Assembly (NCBI GenBank): GCA_963813525.1
Contig: CAWEZI010000004.1
Span: 62,001 to 126,000 of the forward strand
From: Bog-756 sp963813525
GTDB lineage: Bacteria; Actinomycetota; Acidimicrobiia; Acidimicrobiales; RAAP-2
Direction: 5' to 3'
Length of the DNA: 64,000 bases
Within the stretch, counting starts at the first letter, position 1, and each line of letters starts with the position of its first letter. Shown in pieces: positions 32,288 to 40,665 of this stretch. The notes beneath the pieces are model-generated. The model saw only the letters and a program-made list of their open reading frames with translations. It searched no databases and was not told the DNA's origin. The position numbers were made by a program, and so were the translations under genes.

Positions 32288-33700
32288 TCAGTCAGGTTCG
32301 CCTTCGCCCCGCGGGTAGGCGGCTCGCTCCTCCGATCGGGCCATCCGCTGGTAACGGGTGGTCGCCAGGGCAAGTTGCTCCTCCATGCGGAGGCTCGCCG
32401 TCACCAGCTTGTGGGTCTCCTCCCGAGCCAGGCCGAGCTCCTCCTCATAGTGTTGGCGCATGGCGGCGAGACGACGGTCGCTGTGGCCCAGCAGTCCACT
32501 GGCCGTTGCCTGCAGAGCCACGAAACGGTCGTAGAGATCGACATAGAGGTCCTGGATGGATGTCGCCGCCCGCTCCGACCGCTGGTCACCATCGGCGACG
32601 GTCAACGGCGCGCCCCGGACCCCTTCCATCACCTCCCGCGTCTTCTCGAGGAAAGCCCGTCCCTGCCGTGTGTCGGGCTCGAGGTGGGCTCCCTCGGCCC
32701 ATTCATTCCACGCATTGACAAAGACGATCCCGTCCCCGCCGCTGGCGCCGCTCTGGCCGCGCACCGCCTCGTCCAACCACCGCCCGTAGGAATCAGGGTT
32801 CGAGCCGTGGAGGATGATCGCCTCCCCGCGCCGTCGCCGGGGGGTGTTGTCCCATCCGGACGCCACACACGGGTACCGGGTCCAATCGGGCAGAGACCGC
32901 TGCCGGTAGGCCGTAGCCACCTCGTCGTAGGAGTACACGTAGTGGTTGGCATCGGCTCCGGACGGGTGGTCGACAGGTTCGACCATCTCGGCCATGCCGT
33001 GGGGAACGAACTCGGCGCTGGCGTCAAATCCGAGGTGTGACGGATCGCCGGCGTACCGACCCGTCTCGAACATGACCAGCCAGGGTTCCCTCACCCCCGC
33101 ATTGGCGCATTCCTCTCGCCACAGATCGAAGGTGACCTTCGGCTCAGGCAACAGGTCGGGACGGTAGATGGTGAGTAGTGGCCGGCCGTGGACCCTGATG
33201 TACCTCGGATCCTTGAACGCTTCGATCAGCCAGCGGATGTGGGCCAGGTCGTCTTCGGGGCCATAGTCCTGTTCCACCAGCATCTCGTCCGACGATCCCT
33301 GCCAACGCCGGTACCAGCTCTCGTTGGCCCAGCACAGTGCGAAGGGGAAGTCGGGTGCGCCCGAGTGGAGGACCTCGTCGAAAGGACGCTCCAGCATGCG
33401 CCGGCCCCCGAACCAGTAGTGGTAGTAGAGGAAGCCCGATATCCCATGGCGTCGGGCCAAGTTGGCCTGACGCTCTCTGGTCTCGGGCACGCGGAGATCG
33501 TAGAAGCCCAGCTCGCCGGGAAGATGGGGCTGATGATGGCCGGGGAAGAGCGGCTCGGCGCCGGCCACCACCGTCCACTCGGTGAACCCCGGACCGTGCC
33601 AGGCGTCATTGTCAGGCACCTGGTGGAATTGCGGCAGGTAGAAGGCGAGAAGATGAGGAATCTTGTCCCCCGGCCCGTCGTCGGCCACCTCCCGGCTCAC
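32288..33700 (-). CDS. WbsX-type glycosyltransferase / GH99-like protein
   Basis: 470 residues from a GTG at 33700, chosen because it overlaps the previous stop as GTGA; the frame stays open upstream inside that gene. Family signatures include LLAFYLPQFHQVPDND, then GFTEWTVVAGAEPLFPGHHQ, FYDLRVPETRERQANLARRH, GFLYYHYWFGGRRML, and FVNAWNEWAEGAHLEPD near residue 370. WbsX-family proteins (PF14307) lie in surface polysaccharide loci and relate to GH99-like TIM barrels. The last 90 residues form a probable coiled coil. It is coupled to the methyltransferase, so it probably builds or caps a cell-surface glycan. Confidence 0.85.
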   Translation of the reverse strand: MSREVADDGPGDKIPHLLAFYLPQFHQVPDNDAWHGPGFTEWTVVAGAEPLFPGHHQPHLPGELGFYDLRVPETRERQANLARRHGISGFLYYHYWFGGRRMLERPFDEVLHSGAPDFPFALCWANESWYRRWQGSSDEMLVEQDYGPEDDLAHIRWLIEAFKDPRYIRVHGRPLLTIYRPDLLPEPKVTFDLWREECANAGVREPWLVMFETGRYAGDPSHLGFDASAEFVPHGMAEMVEPVDHPSGADANHYVYSYDEVATAYRQRSLPDWTRYPCVASGWDNTPRRRRGEAIILHGSNPDSYGRWLDEAVRGQSGASGGDGIVFVNAWNEWAEGAHLEPDTRQGRAFLEKTREVMEGVRGAPLTVADGDQRSERAATSIQDLYVDLYDRFVALQATASGLLGHSDRRLAAMRQHYEEELGLAREETHKLVTASLRMEEQLALATTRYQRMARSEERAAYPRGEGEPD

Positions 33701-34752
33701 CGGCGGGGCGTCAGCCTGCTGCGGCGACCGAGTTTGATGATGCGCCCATAGGCCCGACGAAGCGGTGCCAGGTAGCGAAAGGTTCTCGTGGCGTAGATGG
33801 CATCGATCTCGTGGTCGCTGCTGAGTAGTTGTCCCTCGAGCTCGGTGACCTTCAGGGCGAGTTGATCCCTCTCCCACGCATTGCTCTGGAGTCGTTTGAC
33901 CTGAAGGGCCAACCGGTCCCTTTCCCGAACCATTATCCGGAGGTGGCGGACCTCCTCGGCCAGCTCATCCCGATTCCGCAACTCCGCTCGCAACAGGGCG
34001 GCTTGCACCTCGTGGCGACGGACCTGGTCGCTCAGGTCCACGATGGTCTCCGACAGAGCGGACAGAGCCTGGTCGCCATTGTCGACGACGGCTTTGACCA
34101 CGAACTGATACGACTCGGCCTCGGGGTCTTCAAGAATCCTGTCGATCGTGCCCTGTTCGAAATCGTCGCGTAGCAGACCCAGTTCGGATTGGAAGAGGGG
34201 GATGACCACTCGCTTGATGTCCACCACGGCCAACCCCGCCTGACGGCACAGATCCATCAGCGAGTCCATGGTGAAGAAGTGAAGGTGGGTTCGATCGAGC
34301 AATCCCGTCTCGCGGTACTCGAATGATCCTCGTAACAGGCTGAGCCGGACATCTCCGTGAGCGACGTTGGGAACCGACATGACCACGAAGCCGGAGGGAC
34401 TGACGAAGCGGAGCGCCGTGCGCAGTGTCGTCAGAGGATCACTGAGATGCTCGAGGACGTCGCCGAACAGAACCGCGTCGAATTTTTCGGCGCTCAGGTG
34501 GTCCCAGACGTCGCCGTGCTCGACATGCCCGACCACGACCTCCTCGGCCCAGGCCTCGGCTGCCCGGGCCGCCTCCGGGTCCACTTCGACTCCGACCACC
34601 CGGCAGCCCCTGTCGACCAGCGCCTTGGTCACATGTCCGGATGCACATCCGAACTCGAGGACGGCCTTGTTGAAACCGACCATACCCAGGGTGAAGGCAT
34701 GAGCGTTGTTATCCGCTTCGGGGTCGACCACCTGCTCGTAGATGAAAGCCAA
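33697..34752 (-). CDS. SAM-dependent methyltransferase with C-terminal coiled coil
   Basis: 351 residues. A class I methyltransferase domain (about 25-190) has VLEFGCASGHVTKALVDRG as motif I, VVGVEVDPEAARAAEAWA, and FGDVLEHLSDPLTTLR as motif IV. A long coiled coil (about 230-325) contains repeated R-R-D-x-L-A-L-x-V units (REEVRH-like, RERDRLALQVKRLQS, WERDQLALKVTELEG), and a basic tail follows. This layout is known for glycan-chain methyltransferases such as WbdD, where the coiled coil sets O-antigen chain length. The overlapping WbsX gene supports a surface-glycan role; this is inference. Confidence 0.83.
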   Translation of the reverse strand: MAFIYEQVVDPEADNNAHAFTLGMVGFNKAVLEFGCASGHVTKALVDRGCRVVGVEVDPEAARAAEAWAEEVVVGHVEHGDVWDHLSAEKFDAVLFGDVLEHLSDPLTTLRTALRFVSPSGFVVMSVPNVAHGDVRLSLLRGSFEYRETGLLDRTHLHFFTMDSLMDLCRQAGLAVVDIKRVVIPLFQSELGLLRDDFEQGTIDRILEDPEAESYQFVVKAVVDNGDQALSALSETIVDLSDQVRRHEVQAALLRAELRNRDELAEEVRHLRIMVRERDRLALQVKRLQSNAWERDQLALKVTELEGQLLSSDHEIDAIYATRTFRYLAPLRRAYGRIIKLGRRSRLTPRR

Positions 34753-34914
34753 GCAAATCCCTTCCTCAGATCACGGATCCTACCCCCAAAGTATCCGGAC
34801 ACAGGGGGAGGAAGACCTCCCGGTGACCCCTGTGACCTCGAGTGAGTCGGACGGCCCACCGACCATTCGCTTCGGTCCGACCGTGGCCGGCGGGGCAATT
34901 CCGCCTCCCAGACC

Positions 34915-36048
34915 TCAGCTTTCGCCGGGGCCGCCACCGGCGGCAAACGGCCGGTCGGGCGAGTCGGCCGGCGACAGGGCGTCTCTCACCGCTCGGGTCA
35001 CACAGGCGGCGGTGTCGGTCAAGGCGCGCTCGTCGCCGTACTCCTCGGACAGCGACACCACGCGGGCGCCCGCTGCTTCGGCCCCCTCCACTGCTTCCCG
35101 GTCGGCCCGACCGGCGATGATCAGGACAGGGACGTTGCGGGCCGACGCGTCCGCCACCACCGAGCCCACCACCTTCCCCATGAGCGAGGAGGCGTCCAGC
35201 CATCCTTCGCCGGTCACCACGGCCCGACTCGCACCCAGTGCATCGGGAAAGTCCAGAAGCTCACTGACCGCGGTGAAACCCGATCGGAGCGATCCCCCCA
35301 GGGCCAGCACCGCGCCACCGAATCCGCCGGCAGCGCCCGCCCCCGGCGCGGTCAGGACATCGACGCCGTAACGGCGCAGGTACTCCCCCGCCACCTGTTC
35401 CAACCTCCCCACCAGTTTTAAGACCAGATCCGGATCGGCCCCCTTTTGCGGACCGAACCGGCGAGCCGCCTCGAGGAAACCGACTGACACATCGCAGGCT
35501 CCTATCAGTTCGACCTCACCCAGCCCGCCGGCCTCCTCGATGACGTCGAGCGCACCACATCCACCGTCGGTGGTGGCCGAACCCCCGAGACCCACCACCA
35601 CCGTCGGACGGTGGCTTCGGGCACCGGCCCGAGCGCCGGAGCCAGAAGGAGGGGGTGCGTCAGAATGCGAGGCCTCCCGTCCCAGTTGGCGGGCGGCGGC
35701 CACGATGAGCTCCCCGGTTCCTCTGGTGGTGGCGGACCAGGCGTCATTGCCATCGGCACCCCCGGCCAGCATCAGACCCGATGCCTGTGCCATCTCGATC
35801 ACAGCCAGGTTGCCGACTTGGAGCCAGTGGGCGGTGACCGGCGCGCCGAGTGGGCCCTCCACCTCCACGTGCCGACGTGTACCCCCCAAGCTACCGAGGG
35901 CGTCGAGGAACCCCTCGCCTCCGTCCGAAAGCGGAACCTGGCGTACGTTCCAGCCGCGAGCCGATCCTGCCGCAGCGATGGCTTCCGCGGCCTGAGCGGC
36001 GGTGATCGTCCCGCGGAACTTGTCCGGTGCCGCCAGCAGTGTGGGCAT
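34915..36048 (-). CDS. glxK: Glycerate 2-kinase
   Basis: 377 residues from the ATG at 36048, 1 nt after the lipoprotein stop. Start signature APDKFRGTITAAQAAEAIAA, with VPLSDGGEGFLDALGSLGGT and GLGGSATTDGGCGALDV (nucleotide and substrate loops), then FGPQKGADPDLV and APGAGAAGGFGGAVLALGGS. This is the GlxK/GarK family, which phosphorylates glycerate to 2-phosphoglycerate. A short G/S/A-rich insert near residue 130 is not typical. It is the last gene of the SCO1 fusion-lipoprotein operon. The link to those envelope genes is unclear and may only reflect convenience. Confidence 0.9.
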   Translation of the reverse strand: MPTLLAAPDKFRGTITAAQAAEAIAAAGSARGWNVRQVPLSDGGEGFLDALGSLGGTRRHVEVEGPLGAPVTAHWLQVGNLAVIEMAQASGLMLAGGADGNDAWSATTRGTGELIVAAARQLGREASHSDAPPPSGSGARAGARSHRPTVVVGLGGSATTDGGCGALDVIEEAGGLGEVELIGACDVSVGFLEAARRFGPQKGADPDLVLKLVGRLEQVAGEYLRRYGVDVLTAPGAGAAGGFGGAVLALGGSLRSGFTAVSELLDFPDALGASRAVVTGEGWLDASSLMGKVVGSVVADASARNVPVLIIAGRADREAVEGAEAAGARVVSLSEEYGDERALTDTAACVTRAVRDALSPADSPDRPFAAGGGPGES

Positions 36049-36049
36049 C

Positions 36050-37327
36050 TCAGCTCGACGACCCGTACTGGATGGGCACGTGCAGTGTCTGGCTCTGCTG
36101 CCATTGACCACCGGTCAAGGCGTACACATCGAGAACGGAAGAGTGGACGGCGAAGGCGTCATAGCCACCGGAAGGCGACGCCACCACAGACGACGTTCCC
36201 GCCGGCGTGACGGCGAGGCTCTGCCATCCCCCCGCGGCCGGCTGGACGTCCCAGGCCGAGGGTCGGCCGCCGGACCGTGACGCAGCCACCACGAAACCGC
36301 CCGTCGGGGTGGTCCCGGTCGAATCCAGCGAACGACCGGACAGAGCCAACCCCGGCGACGTCGTCCAGGTCCGCAAACCGTCAGTGCTCCACATCGCATA
36401 CAGCGTGGCGTGGGGGCCCGATCCGGCGCTGACCAGGGCGTCGGCACCTGTCGGGGTGCCGATGAGGCGGATCACCTGGACCGGGCTTCCGGCCCGGGCC
36501 GGGAGGGTAGGCCCGACCTGCGCCCACTGGCTGCCGTTCGGCACGAAGAGACCGGGGCGACTCCCACGGGTACAGGTTGCCCCGACCACGGGGGTGCCCG
36601 CTCCGAGGGACACGCCCGACGAACCCGACCCGCCCGACGAAGCCGACCCGGGCGACGTGCCCGAGCCGAACTGTCCCAGCCCGACAGCGGTGATCGTGCT
36701 CACGCCGCAGCCGGCGGCCGAGGATTGGCCGGTCAGGGAGTGCCCGCTTACCAGGCGGTGCCACGAGACCAGCCCACCCCTGCTGGCTACCACGGTTCCG
36801 CCGGCGCCGCGGGCCAGTGCGACGGCCGGTCCGCCAGTCGGTGAGGCCAGGGCGTCAGGCACAGCCGGTAAGCCGCTGAGGAGCACTCCTGTGGACCAGG
36901 TGTCGCCATCGTCGGCGGTGGCGGCCAGGGGGGAGACGGTCAGATCCTGAGAAGGGAGAAAGCCCGCCACCGCCGAGTCGCCCACCCCTCGTGAAACGAC
37001 CAGCCCTCCGTTGCTGGCCACGCCGGGCGGCGTGGCCACCGCCCAGTGCGCACCGACGCCCGACAGGGTCACCAACTGCCAGAAGGTGTTGACCGGATCG
37101 TGGAGATGGCCCATGGCCAGTGAGGCCCACGTGGCCGACGAGGATGACAGCGAGTTGGTCAAAGGGATGCCGGGCGGGGCGAGCGCAGGAACAGTGCCCG
37201 TGGGTCCTCCTGCGGAAGAGCACGATGTCATGGCCCAGGCACCGACGGAGATCAGACTCAGGACGCTCAGCGTCCGGACGCGCAGGGCCAGGCGGGCCTC
37301 ACGCCGCCCACGGTTCGAGCTCGTCAC
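36050..37327 (-). CDS. Secreted lipoprotein of unknown function, propeller-like
   Basis: 425 residues from a GTG that overlaps the previous stop (GTGA). The N-terminal signal ends with a lipobox-like AMTSC at about residue 36. The mature protein has repeated W-containing strands (DDGDTWSTGVLLSG, STDGLRTWTTSPGLALS), reminiscent of sialidase/BNR-type propeller blades (S-x-D-x-G-x-T-W). The G/S-rich stretch around residue 220 is a linker. No catalytic residues were recognised. It lies between the SCO1 fusion and glycerate kinase in one operon, probably at the outer face of the membrane. Confidence 0.65.
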   Translation of the reverse strand: MTSSNRGRREARLALRVRTLSVLSLISVGAWAMTSCSSAGGPTGTVPALAPPGIPLTNSLSSSSATWASLAMGHLHDPVNTFWQLVTLSGVGAHWAVATPPGVASNGGLVVSRGVGDSAVAGFLPSQDLTVSPLAATADDGDTWSTGVLLSGLPAVPDALASPTGGPAVALARGAGGTVVASRGGLVSWHRLVSGHSLTGQSSAAGCGVSTITAVGLGQFGSGTSPGSASSGGSGSSGVSLGAGTPVVGATCTRGSRPGLFVPNGSQWAQVGPTLPARAGSPVQVIRLIGTPTGADALVSAGSGPHATLYAMWSTDGLRTWTTSPGLALSGRSLDSTGTTPTGGFVVAASRSGGRPSAWDVQPAAGGWQSLAVTPAGTSSVVASPSGGYDAFAVHSSVLDVYALTGGQWQQSQTLHVPIQYGSSS

Positions 37328-39180
37328 GAGTGGGCAAAACGCTGGACTTGGCCGGCCAGGAGGGCCGAGAACGACGACTGGTCCACCGATGTGGCGTCCC
37401 CCGGGTCGGCATTGAAGATCTCGCGGATCCGACCGTGTCCGTCGATGAGGTAGACGATGTCGCTGTGGTCGACCATGGCTCCCGCTGGTTCGACCAGTGC
37501 ATCCACCCCGTAGTCACCCCACACGGTCTCCAGCTGGGCGCGTGTCCCGGTCAGGAAGGTCCAGTTGTGCACTTTGTCGAGGCCCTCTTGAGCGTCGAAT
37601 GCGTTTGTCAGAGCCAGCGAACGATAGATGGGATTGGCCACCACCGCCACCAGATCGACTGACGACGACTGCCGTGCACCGAGGATCTGATCGGTCAACC
37701 GGAGCTCCTGGGCAATGATCGGGCAGTCGGTGGTGCAGACCGGGTCGAGGTAGGTAAGCAGGACGGTATGTCCGGCGTATGAATGAAGCGTGCGTGTACT
37801 GCCGTTCTGGTCGGTGAGGGTGAATGCCGGCGCCTTGGCATCCACCACGGCCGGTGCCCCGTCAGTGACCTGGGCCACGATGGCGTCAGCCGTCCTGTTG
37901 GTGGCGGCCAGAGCCATCGGCGCCGCTCCCACCAGAACGATGACGATGGCCCCGACGGCAGCCAGAGCACGGGTCAGATAGGAGGGGGTGAGGCCGTCGA
38001 GTATCCCTTTCTTTTGGGCGGCCGACGAGGGTGGGGTCGGCCCGACAGCGACTGGCTCCGCGCCTGTCTGGCCGACGGGGAGGCGGACCACTGCCAGGTA
38101 CCCGGCGACGAAGACGAGGGGCATCGGGATCATCGAGTTCGGATCGGTGCCGACCCCGCCGAAAAAGCCGAAGTCCTGGACGAGAACCCAGGTGGCCAGG
38201 CAGGTGAGGCCGCCGGCGATAACGCCCACCAGGAGGTAGGGCTGTCGGGCCGTGAGGAAACAGGCACCGATCCCGAAGAGCAGGATCACGACGACCAGGT
38301 TGACGGCCCAGCCGTGCGTTGCATCGAAGGATGCAAAGGAACGAAGCCACGACGAGAACACCGAGGGCTGGGACAACCGGGCCATCTGGTCGACCGCCAC
38401 CGCCAATGTCCCCGATCTCGATGACGAGTGGATGCCACCCGACCAGAAGCCGCGGCCGGGCCAGGCCTGCAGAATGCCGGCGGCAACGAAGAAAACCCCC
38501 ATTCCCCGTAGCACACCCTTGCCCAACCTCGGGGTTTCCCAGCTCGACTCACGGAGGGCGATGAGAACCCCGGCCAGCACATAGAAGACGGCCGATCCGG
38601 GAAACCCGAAAAGCCAGCTGCTCCCGTGGCCGAGTACGCCGCCGAAGGCCTCGCCCACGACCCAGACCAACACCCCCCACCCGGCACTGACCAGGCCGGC
38701 CGCCCGTGACCAGAGCCCCCGGGGGGCCACCAGGAGAAAGACCCCGATGCCCACCTGGATCCACACGGTGGCGGCGGCGGCACTGACTGGATGGTCCGAC
38801 CACACGGTGGCACCCCAGTTGACCAGGTGCTGGACCCACGACGGGGAGGAGCTGGCCGCCGGGGTGAGTACACCCGAAGGAAATCCAGCCGGCATGGCCG
38901 TCTGAGCTTGGAGGATGCCGTCGAACAGCCACAGGATGCCGAATCCGATCCGCAACACCCGCCGCCCGAGAGGTTCGGGGTAGGGGGCGGTGGATACCGT
39001 CGTGCTCAGGGAGCCGGCGGCCACCGCCCGGCGATACTGGATGGCTCGGGCCACGTTCCAGGCCAGGGCCAATACGGCGGCCACACCGAGGATGATGAGG
39101 AATTGGTGGTCGAGGGCGGTGCGGAAGGCAGCCACGAGCGGCGATCCGCCCGGACTGTTGCCAACTCCCACTCCCGGCAT
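37324..39180 (-). CDS. Membrane protein fused to a SCO1/SenC thioredoxin-like domain
   Basis: 618 residues. Residues 25-440 hold about ten hydrophobic segments in a DoxX-like arrangement (IGFGILWLFDGILQAQTAMP near residue 78). After a last transmembrane segment, a SCO1/SenC domain (about 445-610) begins APAFTLTDQNGSTRTLHSYA. It contains the copper-binding CxxxC as DPVCTTDCP (Cys480 and Cys484) and the third ligand His near 569 in MVDHSDIVYLID. SCO proteins help build the CuA centre of cytochrome oxidase or act as thiol oxidoreductases. The fusion to a multi-pass module is unusual. First gene of a three-gene operon. Confidence 0.82.
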   Translation of the reverse strand: MPGVGVGNSPGGSPLVAAFRTALDHQFLIILGVAAVLALAWNVARAIQYRRAVAAGSLSTTVSTAPYPEPLGRRVLRIGFGILWLFDGILQAQTAMPAGFPSGVLTPAASSSPSWVQHLVNWGATVWSDHPVSAAAATVWIQVGIGVFLLVAPRGLWSRAAGLVSAGWGVLVWVVGEAFGGVLGHGSSWLFGFPGSAVFYVLAGVLIALRESSWETPRLGKGVLRGMGVFFVAAGILQAWPGRGFWSGGIHSSSRSGTLAVAVDQMARLSQPSVFSSWLRSFASFDATHGWAVNLVVVILLFGIGACFLTARQPYLLVGVIAGGLTCLATWVLVQDFGFFGGVGTDPNSMIPMPLVFVAGYLAVVRLPVGQTGAEPVAVGPTPPSSAAQKKGILDGLTPSYLTRALAAVGAIVIVLVGAAPMALAATNRTADAIVAQVTDGAPAVVDAKAPAFTLTDQNGSTRTLHSYAGHTVLLTYLDPVCTTDCPIIAQELRLTDQILGARQSSSVDLVAVVANPIYRSLALTNAFDAQEGLDKVHNWTFLTGTRAQLETVWGDYGVDALVEPAGAMVDHSDIVYLIDGHGRIREIFNADPGDATSVDQSSFSALLAGQVQRFAHS

Positions 39181-39459
39181 GGTCCTACCGCGCCACCGCG
39201 GGCCCCAGGATCCTGACCCTGCCGGGTCGGCAAGCCCGCTGCACCCTGTGTCTCACGAGGGCGATTGTAGGTGCACTTTAGGTGGCCCTTACATGCGCCC
39301 CGTCTGTCGATGGGCCGCGCGCTGAGGTGGCCCGGCCAACCGGGTGACCGCCCGACCTGTCGATCGGCCGCCGGCCGAGAGGCCGGCACTGTCTTGACTC
39401 GGCATCACCCGGGCCTCAGCCCCGGGCGAAAATCCGAGGAGCGGGGCGAGGGTTGGTTC
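39181..39459. other. Gene-free promoter region of the SCO1-fusion operon and SDR 3' end
   Basis: About 280 bases. The minus-strand operon must start here. No repeat or clear -35/-10 pair stood out, and no gene can be supported. Confidence 0.3.
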
Positions 39460-40314
39460 CTACTCGCCGAACAACAGGCCGTAGTTGGCGCCACGTCGGA
39501 GGTGGTGACCACCGTCGACGGCCAGGCTCTCCCCGCTGATCCACCCGGACTCGGGCCCGGCCAGGAAGCGAACGGCGGCGGCGACGTCATCGACCGTCCC
39601 CACCCGGCTGATGGGCATCTCGGCCAGATAGTCGTCGAGCAGCGGGCCCCCCGCCGTTATCGGAGCCATCAGCTCGTCGTCGACGATGCCCGGCTGGACG
39701 GTGTTCACCCGGACGCCGGTTGGCCCCAGCTCCTCGGCCGCGTAGCGGCACAGCATGTCGATCGCCGCCTTGGCCGATCCATAGGCCCACAAGTAACGGT
39801 GGGGGAAGGCACCCGCTCCCGACGACATGCCGATGATCGAACCTCCGGGAGCGGGCCCGCCGTCGACACCGGTGCCTTGTGCCTCGGCCATCATCGGCGC
39901 GCCGTGTTTGATGCAGAGAAAGGTTCCGATCAGGTTGAGATCAACCGTCGCCCGCACCTGATCCAGATCGGCGTCCACCACGCGGCCCATGTGCATGGAG
40001 CCGCCGGCGTTGGCGAACAGGATGTCGAGGCGATCCCGTTCCGACGCCGCCACCTCGACTGCATGGGCAACCTGCTCCTCTACGGTCACATCGGCCACCA
40101 CGTAACCGGCGGTGCCTCGGGTCGAGCCGGAACGACCCGAGGTGGCCGCCGTCTCCTCGAGCGCGGCCACGGCCGAACGGAGCCTGTCCTCCGTGCGCCC
40201 GCAGATGGTGACGTGGGCCCCGTCGCTGACCAGGCGAGCGGCCGTTCCCAGCCCGATACCGCTTCCACCACCGGTGACCAGAGCCGACCATCCCTCGATG
40301 CCCCGCCCTTCCAT
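39460..40314 (-). CDS. Short-chain dehydrogenase/reductase
   Basis: 284 residues from the ATG at 40314, which has GGGAGGA upstream; several in-frame ATGs precede it. Classical SDR motifs are SALVTGGGSGIGLGTAARL (NAD(P) binding), LFANAGGS, and the catalytic Ser/Tyr/Lys in IIGMSSGAG and AYGSAKAAID. The C-terminal part reads NTVQPGIVDDELM and SGESLAVDGGHHLRRG. It oxidises or reduces an alcohol/ketone in the cytoplasm. An acyl-CoA ligase is divergent 350 bp away, so a lipid or sterol substrate is possible. Confidence 0.9.
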   Translation of the reverse strand: MEGRGIEGWSALVTGGGSGIGLGTAARLVSDGAHVTICGRTEDRLRSAVAALEETAATSGRSGSTRGTAGYVVADVTVEEQVAHAVEVAASERDRLDILFANAGGSMHMGRVVDADLDQVRATVDLNLIGTFLCIKHGAPMMAEAQGTGVDGGPAPGGSIIGMSSGAGAFPHRYLWAYGSAKAAIDMLCRYAAEELGPTGVRVNTVQPGIVDDELMAPITAGGPLLDDYLAEMPISRVGTVDDVAAAVRFLAGPESGWISGESLAVDGGHHLRRGANYGLLFGE

Positions 40315-40532
40315 CCCCTGTCCTCCCATGCCCCGCCCTTCTCTGCCCTGCGCCGAACCGGTCTCAGCTGCCACTGTGCCTCCCTCGTGGCCGGTCGTCA
40401 GACATGCATCGCGGAGCTCGTGCACCGTCACCGCGGATCGGGGTCGGAGCAGAACGTGCTACAGAGTGTCCGGACATAGGTCGCATGTTAGGAGCCGCGC
40501 CTCGCCTCCATCTTCTCGATCGCCGGCAGCCA

Positions 40533-40565
40533 GCCACCAGGCGGCCACCAGGCAGCCACCAGGCA
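40533..40565. repeat. Three tandem 11-bp repeats
   Basis: GCCACCAGGC(G/A) occurs three times in a row between the SDR and the acyl-CoA synthetase genes. The rest of the 350-bp divergent gap (40315-40665) carries only weak signals. Confidence 0.75.
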
Positions 40566-40665
40566 GGAGGTGATGGTGTCCTGAGACGACGAATGGGGGC
40601 AATCGAGTGGGAGCACAGCGGGGTGGGGCACTGACGACAATCTGGCCGTACAAAGGAGACAGGGG

